DNA of 32,297 bases from Perkinsus marinus ATCC 50983 (Eukaryota > Perkinsozoa > Perkinsida > Perkinsidae), in contig NW_003214508.1 in the NCBI RefSeq assembly GCF_000006405.1, positions 523,885 through 556,181 of the forward strand. The letters run 5' to 3'. This document shows, piece by piece, positions 1-10,499 of this stretch. Below the pieces are notes generated by a model. That model did no database searches, had not been told where the DNA came from, and saw nothing but the letters and a program-made list of their open reading frames with translations. Every line of letters begins with the position of its first letter. Position 1 is the first letter of the stretch. Both the position numbers and the translations under genes were made by a program.

Positions 1-1345
1 CATGAAGAAGTTGTGGCGAAGCCTGTCACAAAACCAGATTTGAACAAATCACCTGGCGATATTCGACTCCGACTCGGGAATATACCAACCGTGATCGATA
101 AAAGGCGGATATCGCGAAAGATGGTGTAATCTTCATAAACAAATGATTATACCAAGATATCGGCGATTTACGACACGTAGTTGGCGAATACCGATAAGTT
201 CACCAAGTTTTATAGCAATATCTGAGCCACTGGCATGTTACACCAATACCAAGTTGCTGTAACCGTGCGCACAGAACGGAATAGATCATTTGGGCGAACG
301 AAATTACGGATTTCCTCAACCAGTTTCCGCCACATCTCGGTGAAATTCGTTAGGTGTTGATGCCAAAGAGGTGAAATATGGTCCAGAAGCGGTCGTATCC
401 CATGATTGAGCGTGTTGGCGAGAGTTCATTAGGACCCGAAATCACCAAGCTTGGCGAGTTGGTGAAACCTGGTTCTCCGATACCTCCCCTTCCAACGCTC
501 AGTGGTAAAAGGCGGATGTCTCTCAGAATGGGAGGATGAGAAGGCCAGCAGACTCCGGGACATGTGGCAGAGGGACCAACGACCGCTCCGTTGGAGGGCC
601 GTATGGAGTAGTAATGGTGGGGTGTTGGCAGCTTTGTATGGTAGACCATCTGGGGCTCTGGAGGACAGTCCAGGACACTGGTAGTGTGAGGGGGTATCGT
701 CTACAGCTGGGCATGAGCTGACCGGCGAGGAGGCACTTAGAGAGCGGCTCATATAGGGCGACTAATCGATTAGGCGTTTCACCTTTTTCACTGACCGATG
801 GGTATGTCATCGATGCCGTAGTCGTGGGCGAACATTGGCAACTTCTATGGTGTGGTCGATGGTCAGTCTACGAGAGGCTATTACATCGTTGGCGTAGCCC
901 AATAGGGCCCCTACATGCACACAAACACTTGAGGAGGAGACGGTAGCCGTCAGACACGTGTGGACCTTCTCAGTGTCGATCCACATTCAGCGATGAGCCG
1001 TCCAGACTGGCGAGCGGCTCCTCTGGCAAGGACGAGGCTGATCTAGAGGAGCTCTTTTCGGGTCAGAGGCGGTTTCATTCAAGTCTGTGTATCTGCGTCG
1101 ACTCTCGGTCCCCTTACGAGCCTAAAAATCTCAAAAATGCTCGAGCTGATGCTGGAAAAGGCAAGTTTTCCGAAGCCTTATGTTTCGGCTGATCGGGTAC
1201 TCGAAGTTATCACGGCATGGATATTCACATCGTTGCTCACCGTTTGAAATCCACACTATATCTGGACTTGGCAAAACATCATACAAAGCGTTTTAGGCAG
1301 ATCCTAGCCGGTCGCGGGTCTTCATCACATTGCAAGCCATTATAG
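1..1345 (+). CDS. 3' part of an unrecognised multi-exon gene
   Basis: I do not recognise this gene. Several short, coding-like, stop-free stretches lie on the + strand in changing frames, joined by plausible GT-AG introns. The window opens inside an exon (read from base 5, it includes KPVTKPDLNKSPGDIRLRLG) that can splice at about 129-186 to LANTDKFTKFY. Further pieces include WANEITDFLNQFPPHLGEI (about 281-342), YPMIERVGESSLGPEITKLG followed through a 55-nt intron by WEDEKASRLRDMWQR (to about 660), NFYGVVDGQSTRGYYIVGV (about 838-900), a 69-codon stretch at about 990-1194, and a last piece ending at TAG 1343-1345. The first, fourth and fifth pieces all begin near (W/L)AN, so an internal protein repeat is possible. 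The exon chain is incomplete and the 5' end lies outside the window. A decayed gene is possible. Confidence 0.45.
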
Positions 1346-1566
1346 GGAGTTTCTTATGGCCCCTCAGTCTTGAGTTACTTATATTCTTTCGGGGTGTTCT
1401 ATTGTGACCAATCTCTGCTCGCCCTATGATGACATAAACAATGTAATGGACTCCCCTTCTGTACCACTACAGGGAAGGCATGATAACTTTAAAGGCGAAT
1501 CTGAGGGGGTCGATGGTCACTGCCTACTGGCCTATTTCGGTGATGTAGATTGATCACTCCAAATTC

Positions 1567-3839
1567 ATGTCCCCTCGTGATGACCCTTTGTCCCTTTACA
1601 CGGATGGGTCTTCCGCCTGTGTTCTGCACTTCTTTGACCCCACTACCTTTGGTGGTCTAGTGTGGACTTACCTCGGAGTAGAGGAGTGGGCCAGATTGGC
1701 ACAGTGTTGCCGTATGACCAGAGCATGGTCTCGGTTAATAACAGGTAAGGGCTACTGGCCTATCGATTCTTCCTCCGTGAGGGACGTATTAGTATAACTA
1801 CTATCATAGTGAATTTTCTATGGTCGCCCATTTTACAGGGCAAGTTCAGCCCATGATGTCCTCTCCTCAGAGACCTCTAGGGCCCAGGGGTATCCCCAAT
1901 GGCTTGGGGCCTGTACGTCCGTAGTCGAGCTTGCCCTCATGGCCAGGTCTAGTCGCTTGGCTATGGGGGCCTTCATCCTCAGGGTCGCTTTGGAACCCCA
2001 ACAGGTTAGAATTCTTCTGCCTGTTGCCCCTTAGGGCTGCATGCAAGGTACGGGACGCTGGAGACGCCAACGGTCGCGCTATATTGGACATTCTCATGGA
2101 CGAAAGGCTGCTTGGTCTGGCTGGCCATGTTGTTCGAGCTGTAGGCCGCCAGTCTTAGGCTTTCTTCTCTATATCATATCCCCCCCTTCTAGGGCCCTTC
2201 CGTGTGCAGAGTCACTAGAATGACCACAGATGCCCTCATGACCGCGGTCTACAAAGGCGATGAACGGGCTGTTGAAGTTTTGAGTAGGCTCAGCCACGCT
2301 GTATGGTCGTGAACTCCTTTGGCAGGCCGGTCGGGCATTGACCTTGGAACGGTGACCACTATACCGATCGAGGTCTCGGCCGATGGTGTACCCCAACAGA
2401 CCACCAGCGCCATGGACCCTCTCAGTCTAGCCATCTGTACAAGGCGAGGGTGAGGCTAGTCTCGCATCTGCTTATGATGATAGCGTTTATTAGGAGTATA
2501 GTAGAGATTCTCCTGGAGGCCGGAAGTGAACCATCTGCTCAGTCTCTCGCGTGGGCGATTGATCGCAAGGAACCGTAGAGGACCCGTCTGCATCGACTTG
2601 GGCCAGGCCCTCGATTTCTAGGTGCATGCTTAGACAAATGCTGCGGTACATACCCTCCCCTCTGCCGAGCAGTCTGCAGTTTTTGCTCCACATGGCGGCC
2701 TCCTCAGGGGTCCCTGACTGCGTAGGTTCATTAGATGAATATTGAGGCGCGCGACATTTCTGGTTTTCCCAGGTTGACGCCCTCCTGTCCGTTGGTTGTG
2801 ATGTCAACGGTGAGGACCCCGAAGGTATGAGACCACTCGATCTGTGTCCTCGGAGGGGGAAGGCCTACACCCTCATACAGCGTGCAGGTGGTATCCGCCT
2901 TGGTCGATCATCTCTTTGGACCTCACATCAGGTGGTCACCATGGTCTACGGTATGCAGCCTCTTATAACAATTCTGATCTCCTTATGGCCGCCCTGTGGC
3001 GGGAGTTTAGAGCTCCCCACTGCCCATGTAGCCGTCAACTCAGTCTTCTCATTAGACCCGTACCTGCACTCAGATCGGTCGTGTGCTGAACAACGACTAT
3101 TAGATTGGCATCTGGTGGCAGCGTCGGCTTGTGGGTCTCGCATAGCCGTCGAAGCACTACTGGACTGGGGGGCCGACCCCTCTGCCATGGTCAAGTCGTC
3201 ATCACCTCCCAATAGGGATGTCTGCACGATAGAGGTAGGCTGCAGCAGCTCATAATGTTATGTTCAGATCTGCTTCAGACTAATCGTCTTCATCCTGCTA
3301 AGGTTGACCCCATTCCACTGCGGAAATTCTCCATGACGGCTCTGCATGCTGCTGCTTGTCGAGGGCATTCAGCTGTCTGTGAGACTCTCATGAGCAATCC
3401 TCGTACACACATGTGGGCCAGGACTCAAGGAGGACCTGCTGTGTAGTACTCCTACTACATATCCCCCCCATTATTTTCCCAGGCACCACCAAGCTGCCCG
3501 ACTAGCACGTCAGTCTCTATGGTGGAATCCACTAGTAGAAGGACCCAATCGGTAAGTGACAGCGCTCTCTTTCCAACTCTACTTGGAACCTCAGCTCGCC
3601 TGTTATGTTGTCTAATCGTGGCCGAGTTGCTTCTGAGCTCGCCTGGGAGGCCGGGTATTCTAAGCTTGCTTCGAAACTGGATTGGGAGATGATTATTCGT
3701 AAAGTTTGTGAGGACGCCAATGCAGCGACCGTTCCACAAGGTAATGACTACTGTCGTGACCAATGCCGTCAATCTATTCAACTCAGGTGAGACTGTATCA
3801 GGAGTGGCACCAGCCGAGTGTGCTAAGGCACGAGCATGA
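1567..3839 (+). CDS. F-box-like and ankyrin-repeat protein
   Basis: The protein probably acts as a protein-protein adaptor. The N-terminal exon (ATG 1567) holds an F-box-like stretch, LVWTYLGVEEWARLAQCCRM. Many short exons follow that carry ankyrin-type helices: DANGRAILDILMDERLLG (about 2070-2120), ALMTAVYKGDERAVEVL (about 2230-2280), VEILLEAGSEPSAQSLAWAI (about 2502-2560), VDALLSVGCDVNGEDPEGM (about 2773-2830), AASACGSRIAVEALLDWGAD (about 3118-3180) and MTALHAAACRGHSAVCETLM (about 3334-3392). The last intron is clear: 3741-3786 (46 nt, phase 1) joins VPQ to GETVSGVAPAECAKARA and the stop at 3837-3839. The first intron probably starts at 1745 (GTAAGG). Internal junctions between 1851 and 3600 are only partly resolved. 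If the F-box is functional, the family role would be substrate recruitment to an SCF-type ubiquitin ligase. That is inference. Confidence 0.7.
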
Positions 3840-4171
3840 CCATGGTCCACCCAGTTTTTTGAAGCCATTACAAGTTGTCATTCACTCATGCATGTTGTTC
3901 AATACAATTCTGCCCTTATCATTCGACTTGGATTTCTGTCATCATTGTGTACTGCATGAAAAGTAGCGAAACACCATTGTACCCTGCATTAAATTTTAAC
4001 ACGAAAGTTGCCTTGGAATTCTTCTCCCGGTTGCGTTAGTATTTTTTATTGCGTCGACTCAATAACAAAAACATTTACTTTGTCGATGAAAATATTACAA
4101 AAATGCTATTCGTACTATGATAGTGAAACGCTGAAAAGTTATTATAATATTACTAACAATTATCGTAGGGC
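3840..4171. other. Convergent intergenic region, AT-rich
   Basis: This is the 332-bp gap between the 3' ends of the ankyrin gene (+) and the LRR gene (-). It is visibly richer in A and T than its flanks from about 3890 to 4160, with short A and T runs. It presumably carries both 3' UTRs and polyadenylation signals. The open + frame from 4008 that runs into the LRR gene is low-complexity, and I do not count it as a gene. Confidence 0.6.
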
Positions 4172-5582
4172 TCAATCGTCATCTTCCAAATCAACAACAT
4201 CAGCGACCTCAGTTGGAGTCATGTCAATCACAGTCCCTATTTCTTCATTAACAGGGTTTGCGACATTCTCATGATATTTGATATCCTCTATAGGATGCTG
4301 AGAGCCAAGGCATTCAAGATGGACATCACAATGCTCGCCGTAGACTCGGCACATCGCGGATCTGAACAACAGCATAGGGGGTGCTCACAATTTATAGGGG
4401 AGGGGGTAGGTTACGGTTCACAGCCTGTGCGTTCAGGGTGACACACGACAAGTCCGCAAGCCTTCCCCGTCAGATGGCGTATGAGCTCTGTTGAATCCTG
4501 TATGTAATTTCCGTCAAGATTGATCCATAACGGCGGCAACGATCGCCACTCCAGGTCACTCTGAGAGCGTCTAGTCTCCCTCAGCTGTGCTACCGCATTG
4601 GTGATAAAGTGCAGCAAGTTCTAAAACAAATACCATGGTCAACACCGGCCTTCTTAACGGCTAGTACCTGGCCGCCCGTCAACTTATTCCCATCCAGATG
4701 CAACGCCTGTAGATACGGATAAGATAACAACAACTCGAGACCTCTATCGGTTATGTTATTCTGCGACAATCTCAATACCTAAGTATTCTTCAACCACTGA
4801 CCCTCGTGCTGTCCCTACCACTACCTTGACCCTGAGCCTATGGAAAGGCTTCAATGTGGATGCCAGGACATGCAAGTGGTCGTCTTCCAGACCATTACCA
4901 CACAGATCAATGTCCCCTACTGCACCAGTTGGGACCTGCCATCCCACGTAGTGCTGCAAGCAACGTTGTTACACTACCACTCCCGGCAGCTTGGAATAGC
5001 TGTTATTCGATAAGCCTATGTAGGTTAGCTTAACACCGAGCCAAGCACACCATTCACTAAGACGATTGTCTTTATCAAGTCCCCTATACCCCATAGCGAT
5101 CATCAGCTGTTTGCCTGCGAAGAACCACTAATCGAAGGCGACGAAACTAAACAGTACTACCCAGCTTATTCACTTGCTTGTCCCACTCCCTCCTCATTTG
5201 ATGCGACTTCTCCTTCTCACTGCTCGCTACTGGCATCGGGTGAGTTGATCGCTTAGCCGCTGCTGTTGCTGCTGAGGTTACAGCCCTTAACTGCTGCCTG
5301 TGTGGTGACTCATATTATTAGAAAACAACGAGTTCGATCCCCCTATAGTACAATAGATGTTGTGTGATAGCTTGGTTCGACTGACTCCCACTAGAGCCTC
5401 CTGCGTTGACCGCGGCTAAGGCTCGAGCCAACGTAGAGTCTCCACTAACGTTGGCTGGTGACGCAAGTGAACTTCTCGGAGATGATCCTGATGGACAAAA
5501 AGGATTAGCAAAGCCGAGAACCTCGGAAATAGTGTATCGATTCACATGGGCAGTGAGCAGGGATCGAACCAACGACCTTCAT
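4172..5582 (-). CDS. Leucine-rich-repeat protein
   Basis: Exons by hand: 5582-5522, 5487-5352, 5297-5161, 5114-4978, 4935-4825, 4778-4668, 4620-4415, 4361-4172; total 1089 nt, 362 aa. Introns are 34, 54, 46, 42, 46, 47 and 53 nt. A Ser/Ala/Gln-rich N-terminal region is followed by a charged helix (SEKEKSHQMRREWDKQ). Leucine-rich repeats come next: LTYIGLSNNSYSKLPG, VGDIDLCGNGLEDDHL, LRLSQNNITDRGLELL, LQALHLDGNKLTG and LWINLDGNYIQDSTEL. The repeats resemble the ribonuclease-inhibitor type. The C-terminus is Cys/His-containing and ends in an acidic VVDLEDDD tail. The second and third introns restore frame and contain CTAAT or similar branch-like motifs. Everything from 5487 downstream is well supported. 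The first exon (ATG 5582) is tentative because its intron is only 34 nt and it overlaps a tRNA-like element. The next in-frame ATG is at 5236. Partner and function are unknown. Confidence 0.75.
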
Positions 5583-5622
5583 CACGTAGTACCAGCGCGT
5601 ATCCCATTTGGACTATACGAGC
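5549..5622 (-). other. tRNA-like element with Pol III box A and box B
   Basis: On the minus strand a perfect B-box match (GGTTCGATCCC, 5570-5560) lies 33 nt downstream of an A-box match (TAGTCCAAATGG, 5615-5604), which is the spacing of an intronless tRNA about 74 nt long. The A-box region folds as a D-arm-like hairpin (GTAT...ATAC flanking TCC/GGG) and the T-arm pairs with one mismatch. However, I find only 3 of 7 acceptor-stem pairs and no convincing anticodon stem. It is therefore more likely a tRNA relic or the head of a tRNA-derived SINE than a working tRNA gene. It overlaps the tentative first exon of the LRR gene. Confidence 0.35.
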
Positions 5623-5689
5623 CTCCAACACTTGTAGCAGCACCAGCAGCTCTTGACGAATTAGGTTGTAAACATGATGGACGAGAGTG

Positions 5690-5968
5690 CTACCGCAACA
5701 AAGAATAATATCGACCTTCCCCCGAGACCTCAGCATTGCTCCATTTCAGTCGAATTAGCAAGAATAAATGCAAATGTTTGACCAGCAGCACCTCTTGGTC
5801 CATCGTGCAAATGAATCCACTTTCCCATATACATCCGTGTCGCAGCCAGTGTTGATACTGGCTACGACGACCATCGTGGTCACAGACTTGTATGAAACGT
5901 GGATCGAATTTACCCGGAGTGTTGATGGGAACCTGAAAGGTCAATACCTCAGCAACGTTCACGTACAT
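5690..5968 (-). CDS. Unresolved coding-like patch
   Basis: A 92-codon frame is open from a Met at 5968 to a stop at 5690. It may be entered through an acceptor just before VPINTPGKFDPRF. A second frame in the same interval also looks coding (WIHLHDGPRGAAGQTFAFIL, about 5833-5772). Short introns may switch between the two, but I could not find a phase-consistent model. No family is recognised. It lies between the LRR gene and the small gene at 6078-6717, on the same strand as both, and could be an extra exon of either or a separate small gene. Confidence 0.25.
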   Translation of the reverse strand: MYVNVAEVLTFQVPINTPGKFDPRFIQVCDHDGRRSQYQHWLRHGCIWESGFICTMDQEVLLVKHLHLFLLIRLKWSNAEVSGEGRYYSLLR

Positions 5969-6077
5969 GACAGCCTACGACCTCCATAACGGTTTGTGGC
6001 AGCACACTAGGCGTTACATGTGGTGAATCGGGAGTTCTGTAAGTAGTAATGAGAATTACTCCAGAGTTGATCTTGTA

Positions 6078-6717
6078 CTACTCTTTGGAACAAACTGAAG
6101 CATCTCCAGAGTCGCGTTGACGGTACCAAGTCATGGGCACGGTGAGCTCAGCTCCTCCATCTTGCACGACACAGAGGGTATAACGATCGAGCAACGGTGG
6201 GGACACCCACATAACCTGAACCGCTCCGAGAGTCACCACCAAGCAGTTAAGCGAACCCACTGCTACTTGGGGTACTATTGTGTCTTCAACTGAATTACTA
6301 AAATCCTCCTCACACGGTGACTCCTCTACAACAGCCTCCAGGCCAGCTGTGAGGTCGTCATCAAATGCTAGGCCTGCAAATGGGCACACCTCTCAAGAGA
6401 ACAGCTTAAGGGTATGCAGTAGTTGCGATTTGCTGGACCGTATTGTCTGCTTGGAAGTGCCTCGAGTTGAATACTACCCATAAGGCCATCGAGACCCCCA
6501 TCATCAGATGATGCATCGTCCAATGTTTCCGTACCCGACCTCGGCCTCTTAGGAGCTCTTGGGGAAACTAGGCCCTGAAGCACGACAATACTGATCGTGT
6601 GGGTGGTCGAGGTAAATGCCACAGTACCTCCAAACCATTTGTTCTCTTCAAATCCGACATGCTCAACTCCTTCGGCAAGTACAACAATGCGCACCGCAGA
6701 AAAATGTCGCGCGCCAT
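6078..6717 (-). CDS. Small unrecognised protein, three exons
   Basis: Model: 6717-6628, 6574-6439, 6373-6078; 522 nt, 173 aa. Intron 1 (6627-6575, 53 nt, phase 0) is clear. Intron 2 (6438-6374, 65 nt, phase 1) could instead start further upstream at a GTAGTA donor. The protein begins MARDIFLRCALLYLPKEL, followed by a basic nuclear-localisation-like patch (PRAPKRPR), an acidic Ser/Asp stretch, and a C-terminal part rich in beta-prone segments (VGSLNCLVVTLGAVQVMWV). The start ATG is the first after in-frame stops. I recognise no family. The basic patch followed by acidic residues would suit a nuclear protein, but that is speculation. Confidence 0.5.
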
Positions 6718-7003
6718 TGAATTAGCGGAGCGAAGCGATCCCCGTTTCCGAGCATCGGAGAATTATGTAATAATCTGGGATGTGCCACGCTGATCTCCGC
6801 TGAGCTCCTCGTCCAATTTCGTATCCCAACGCCCACCACTGTTGAGCAACTAAGCGCGATCCGTTGAATATCAAACCTGACCTTTGAAGACGTTCTCTTG
6901 TACTCTCCCATACACAGAACCCAATGAACTCAAAGGCAATGATCGGTATGAAAAGTACAGCAGCAGATTTTATTATTAATATACAACAGAAGCTGAACAA
7001 ACT

Positions 7004-8019
7004 TCACATTTTTCGTCGGCGAGCAGTTTCCCAATCTTCAAGTCTCTGCTGCATCACTCGATTGAGATGAGCCTGTCTACGATGAGCTCGTACCTGATGA
7101 TGGTGTTGATACACGAACAAAAATCGACTGAGAATTACTCTGGAGTAAGCAGAGCGCCAATCGGGCTCAATGCCAAGACCAACAAGAACTGCAGTCGTGA
7201 CTGTAACGCTGCGACCTTTCCCATGAGCACAGTGAATGAGGATATGCGCATTCTCATTCTTCTTCTTGACGAGAGACCCGATGTAGTCACAAGCTTCATC
7301 TAATTGCTGAACTGTTGGTGCTGTCCTGACAAGAGCGATGAAGTTGAGACGCTTGAGAGGATGGTCCCACCCGTCCCATGTTGGTATACAGTGGTAGTTC
7401 TGAGACGACGAGAGCCGTGGCAATTCGTTGGTAATGTCCAACACTGCATCCCATGAGTTATCGAATGCCGAAGCCATGATGTCTCCAACAAAGAGACCCG
7501 AAGCAACCTGATAGAGTTGGCAACAGCAACTACTGTCACTGACCTACCTCCGCCGAGGAGTCTGCAGGATTCCAACCACTTGCTATTGTTAAGTGAATAA
7601 GGAAAGCAATGGAGACGTAACACCATTGAAAGAGGAAGAAGGGCCACAATAATACGGTACGACCAACATTGAGTGAGCCCGTAGTCCGACTGAAAGGGAA
7701 GACACCAGGGCCGTATCACTGTTCACTCGGGATGGTATCCCACCTCTTGCCAGGAAAGCTAGGGTAGAGTTGTGTGACATTGAGGAAAGCCGTTGTACTG
7801 TGGACAGTCCCGATCCACAATAGCGTGACCAGCTGCCACGTGCTTAGGTACTTCCAGCCCCTCCATGAGAAGTACAGGGCTATGCTTGCTACCGAGGCGT
7901 TGCGTAACCAGACACCTCCCATGGCTTTGTATGCGAAAATAGATCAGTATACTGTAGTAGACAACGATGATAGGAAACGTCCATCTCGAAACGAGCAAGG
8001 TGTACTCTGTTTCCCCCAT
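7004..8019 (-). CDS. Membrane-anchored dual-specificity protein phosphatase
   Basis: Exons 8019-7953, 7924-7744, 7689-7548, 7507-7139, 7093-7004 give 849 nt, 282 aa. The signature HCAHGKGRS (about residues 222-230) is the HCx5RS loop of Cys-based phosphatases, with catalytic Cys about 223 and Arg about 229. An upstream TWDGWDHP stretch is a candidate for the general-acid Asp loop. The N-terminal half has three to four hydrophobic segments (WTFPIIVVYY, VASIALYFSW, LVTLLWIG, TVLLWPFFLFQWCYVSIAFL), so the enzyme is probably anchored in an internal or surface membrane with its catalytic domain at the C-terminus. Hydrophobic N-termini are known in some phosphatases related to PTPMT1/YnbD-type enzymes; similarity to that group is my impression only. 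The last intron (7138-7094) is 45 nt and does not disturb frame, yet splicing restores the usual family tail. The first intron (28 nt here, 37 nt in an alternative) and the start codon are uncertain; ATG 7922 is the alternative. Confidence 0.8.
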
Positions 8020-8319
8020 AACCCTCAAACTAAATAACTCAACAACGTGAATTCACCGAAACCAAGGGTAAACTACAGCGTCTTCAACAAAAAAGGAATC
8101 AGAGCCATATTAATGCTCTCTTTGATGTTAAAGGAGTCGTGGTAAAGCATTACACATGATACCCGCAGAGAACATTGACGTTGGGATTCCCAACTTGGGA
8201 ACATCAATGATGAAGTCGGGCCACCAAAGGGGCTTGGGAACAGCTCAGCAGACTAAACTTGTATATATGTTGTTTCGATAATACATAAGTACAGAGAATA
8301 GCAGTTATTATACTGTAGC

Positions 8320-10264
8320 CTAGTGACCTCCTCTTTGCTGGAGCGCTGTGGCAACACAGCCGACTACCATACAGAAGAGACCCATAGCAATACTAGCCCA
8401 GCTGAAGCATGTCAACGTCCTTCTCTTGCTGGCCCATTCGACACGCTTCCAGACCAGACCGATATACATGAGGCCCGGCAAAGTCAACCCAACTGAGATG
8501 CCCAGAATGGCTCCTTGGTAAGAACGGAAGACTGATAGATCTTTTATGAGGACACCGCCAAGAGTCATAATGATGATGTACAGCCATGGAGGACAGGAGA
8601 CGCCTAGACGCTCTAACGACTCGTTAGAAGAAATGTAAGTGAGCGGGTATCCAAAAATGAGACATAGAGCCATGGCCAGCCACATAAGCAAGCACCATAT
8701 ATCAGCGTAACGACCTAAGAAGAGTAGCTCAAACCACTAGCAAGACAGATACACCAACCTTGGTAGTTGGTGAGGACATCACCGTTCACTCCGTCACCAA
8801 ACCTATAATGACCAGCTAGGGCAAACGCAGCATATACAATGCCCGAGAAGATGAAACTAAAGTACGATACCTGATCAATGAGAACTAGTAGAAACTCCGA
8901 AGCTGGCTTGATAGCAATCCTGGATCATTGCACTCTGTTGGTACACACTGGAAGCGTGATCACATTTCCAAAATTATTACCCCAGAGAATCTCCCTGGTG
9001 TGGTATGCTTCAACTCCTTATTGAAGCGTGGGGCGTTGTAATGACAGACATAAGCAGGAGCGAACATACTCATAGCCTGTTAAAGGAGCGTGAGGACGAC
9101 GTACAGGCCAGGACTGAGCATACTACCTGTACTGCTCCGAAGAGAGTAACTGGAGCATGCACGGTATTATCTACACTGTTGTCAACGACGTCTCCCGTAG
9201 CGAATAGAATGGCGTTGACTAGGACGTAGATCACACAGTAGAACGAAGCCGCGATGCCGAAAAACGATACATATCGCAGTGAGTCTAACGATCTGAAAAG
9301 TAGAGGATGGTCGGGCGGAGCGATGCAAAACTACCTACTTTTTATAGGCTAGAGGCATGAGACCAAGGAGGGATATCGTAGCTGCGGCCCATCGGTTACA
9401 GATCCAACCAGGGAGACCTATTCCTTGGAAGAAGCTTACGAGGAAGTCGTCAATCTGATAACCATGGAGAGATACCGACAGCACAGACTAGGGCTGAGCA
9501 ATAGCTTACGACAATGTTGAAGCCCAAACATGAGGATGCCGTGTAGAGGAACATAAAGAGGTCGACGACCCAAGCCGTGTGCCGACCGAAGCCGGCATTC
9601 CATAAGCTCTTGAAATCATTCGTACCTGTCTCAAGGGAGAAATCAGACGGATACCTATGATGCTGTCGCGGAAGCGAATAAGCAGTACCCGTCCGCTGGT
9701 TCATGAACCCGATCAAGGCAAAACTTCCAGCATTCCACAGAGCAAATATCAGGATCAATGCGGTGCCCAGAACATCACCCGACAGGACGAAACTTCGAGG
9801 GAGTGATAGGATACCTACAATATGAGGTCCCTGGTTCGATTCCCAGCAGAGGCACTTCTCTTATTACCGGCACCAATGATATTCTTGATGCAGTTGATGA
9901 TAGACACAGCCATAGAGCTTGTACCCACTGCGGTCTTCGGCTGGCTATTGCCCTCATTGGCTGAGGCGTTCAGCAGGGGCTCGCTGAAACTAGGGGCCGT
10001 CCTGAATTGGAACACTCCGCATCTCCTTGTTACACACAACTCTCCCCCTTACTCTATACTGTGCTTCCGTATGTCACTCCGCGGCTGTAGATTCTGATGT
10101 GGGTGGGACTCTGCATCAATCTCAAGGTCTGCTGGAGCAACAGTTGATTCCGACATACCAGGAATGGGCAATGGAGCCGCCTGTTGGTCTGTTAAGTGTT
10201 CGCTCTTGTCACCAGCCATTCGATAAGGTATTGGTAACAGATATGAAAAACTGACCAAGTCCAT
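8320..10264 (-). CDS. Amino-acid permease, AAAP family (copy 1)
   Basis: This is a polytopic transporter of the amino acid/auxin permease superfamily (SLC36/SLC38-like). Exons: 10264-10053, 10001-9868, 9814-9689, 9625-9510, 9454-9339, 9292-9127, 9076-8981, 8870-8759, 8714-8320; 1473 nt, 490 aa. The family hallmark in TM1 (IIGAGILSLPRSF) is restored only after removing the 53-nt intron 9867-9815. Other conserved segments are WVVDLFMFLYTASSCLGF, VCHYNAPRFNKEL and FALAGHYRFGDGVNGDVLTN, and the C-terminal TMs run to a stop at 8320. A Met at 10219 gives a more typical hydrophilic start (475 aa) and is as likely as 10264. The intron at 8980-8871 is long for this window (110 nt). Intron 2 contains a B-box-like motif. 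The substrate cannot be read from sequence; neutral or small amino acids are the family norm. About 300 bp of unannotated sequence (8020-8319) separates it from the phosphatase start. Confidence 0.88.
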
Positions 10265-10499
10265 AAACTATGTGAACCCAACGCCCATCGCCCTACCTAG
10301 AAAAGCGATGCCAGGCAGTTGAGAGCTAGTGATGACCAAAGGGTGGTGAATGCTGGAAAAAAGTCGGTTGAATAGCACAAGGTACGGAAGCATGAGAATA
10401 CAGCGACTCCCATAGATCGTTCAGAGAGGTGAGAAGGACAGCAAATACGGCTTGGCAGTCCGCCAGAGCTGGAAGAAAAAAACCACATAGAGAGAGCTT

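Noticed and set aside
6722-7000. 92-codon minus-strand frame beginning with a hydrophobic stretch
   Set aside because: Fills the 286-bp gap between the phosphatase stop and the start of the next gene; more likely UTR and promoter than a gene.
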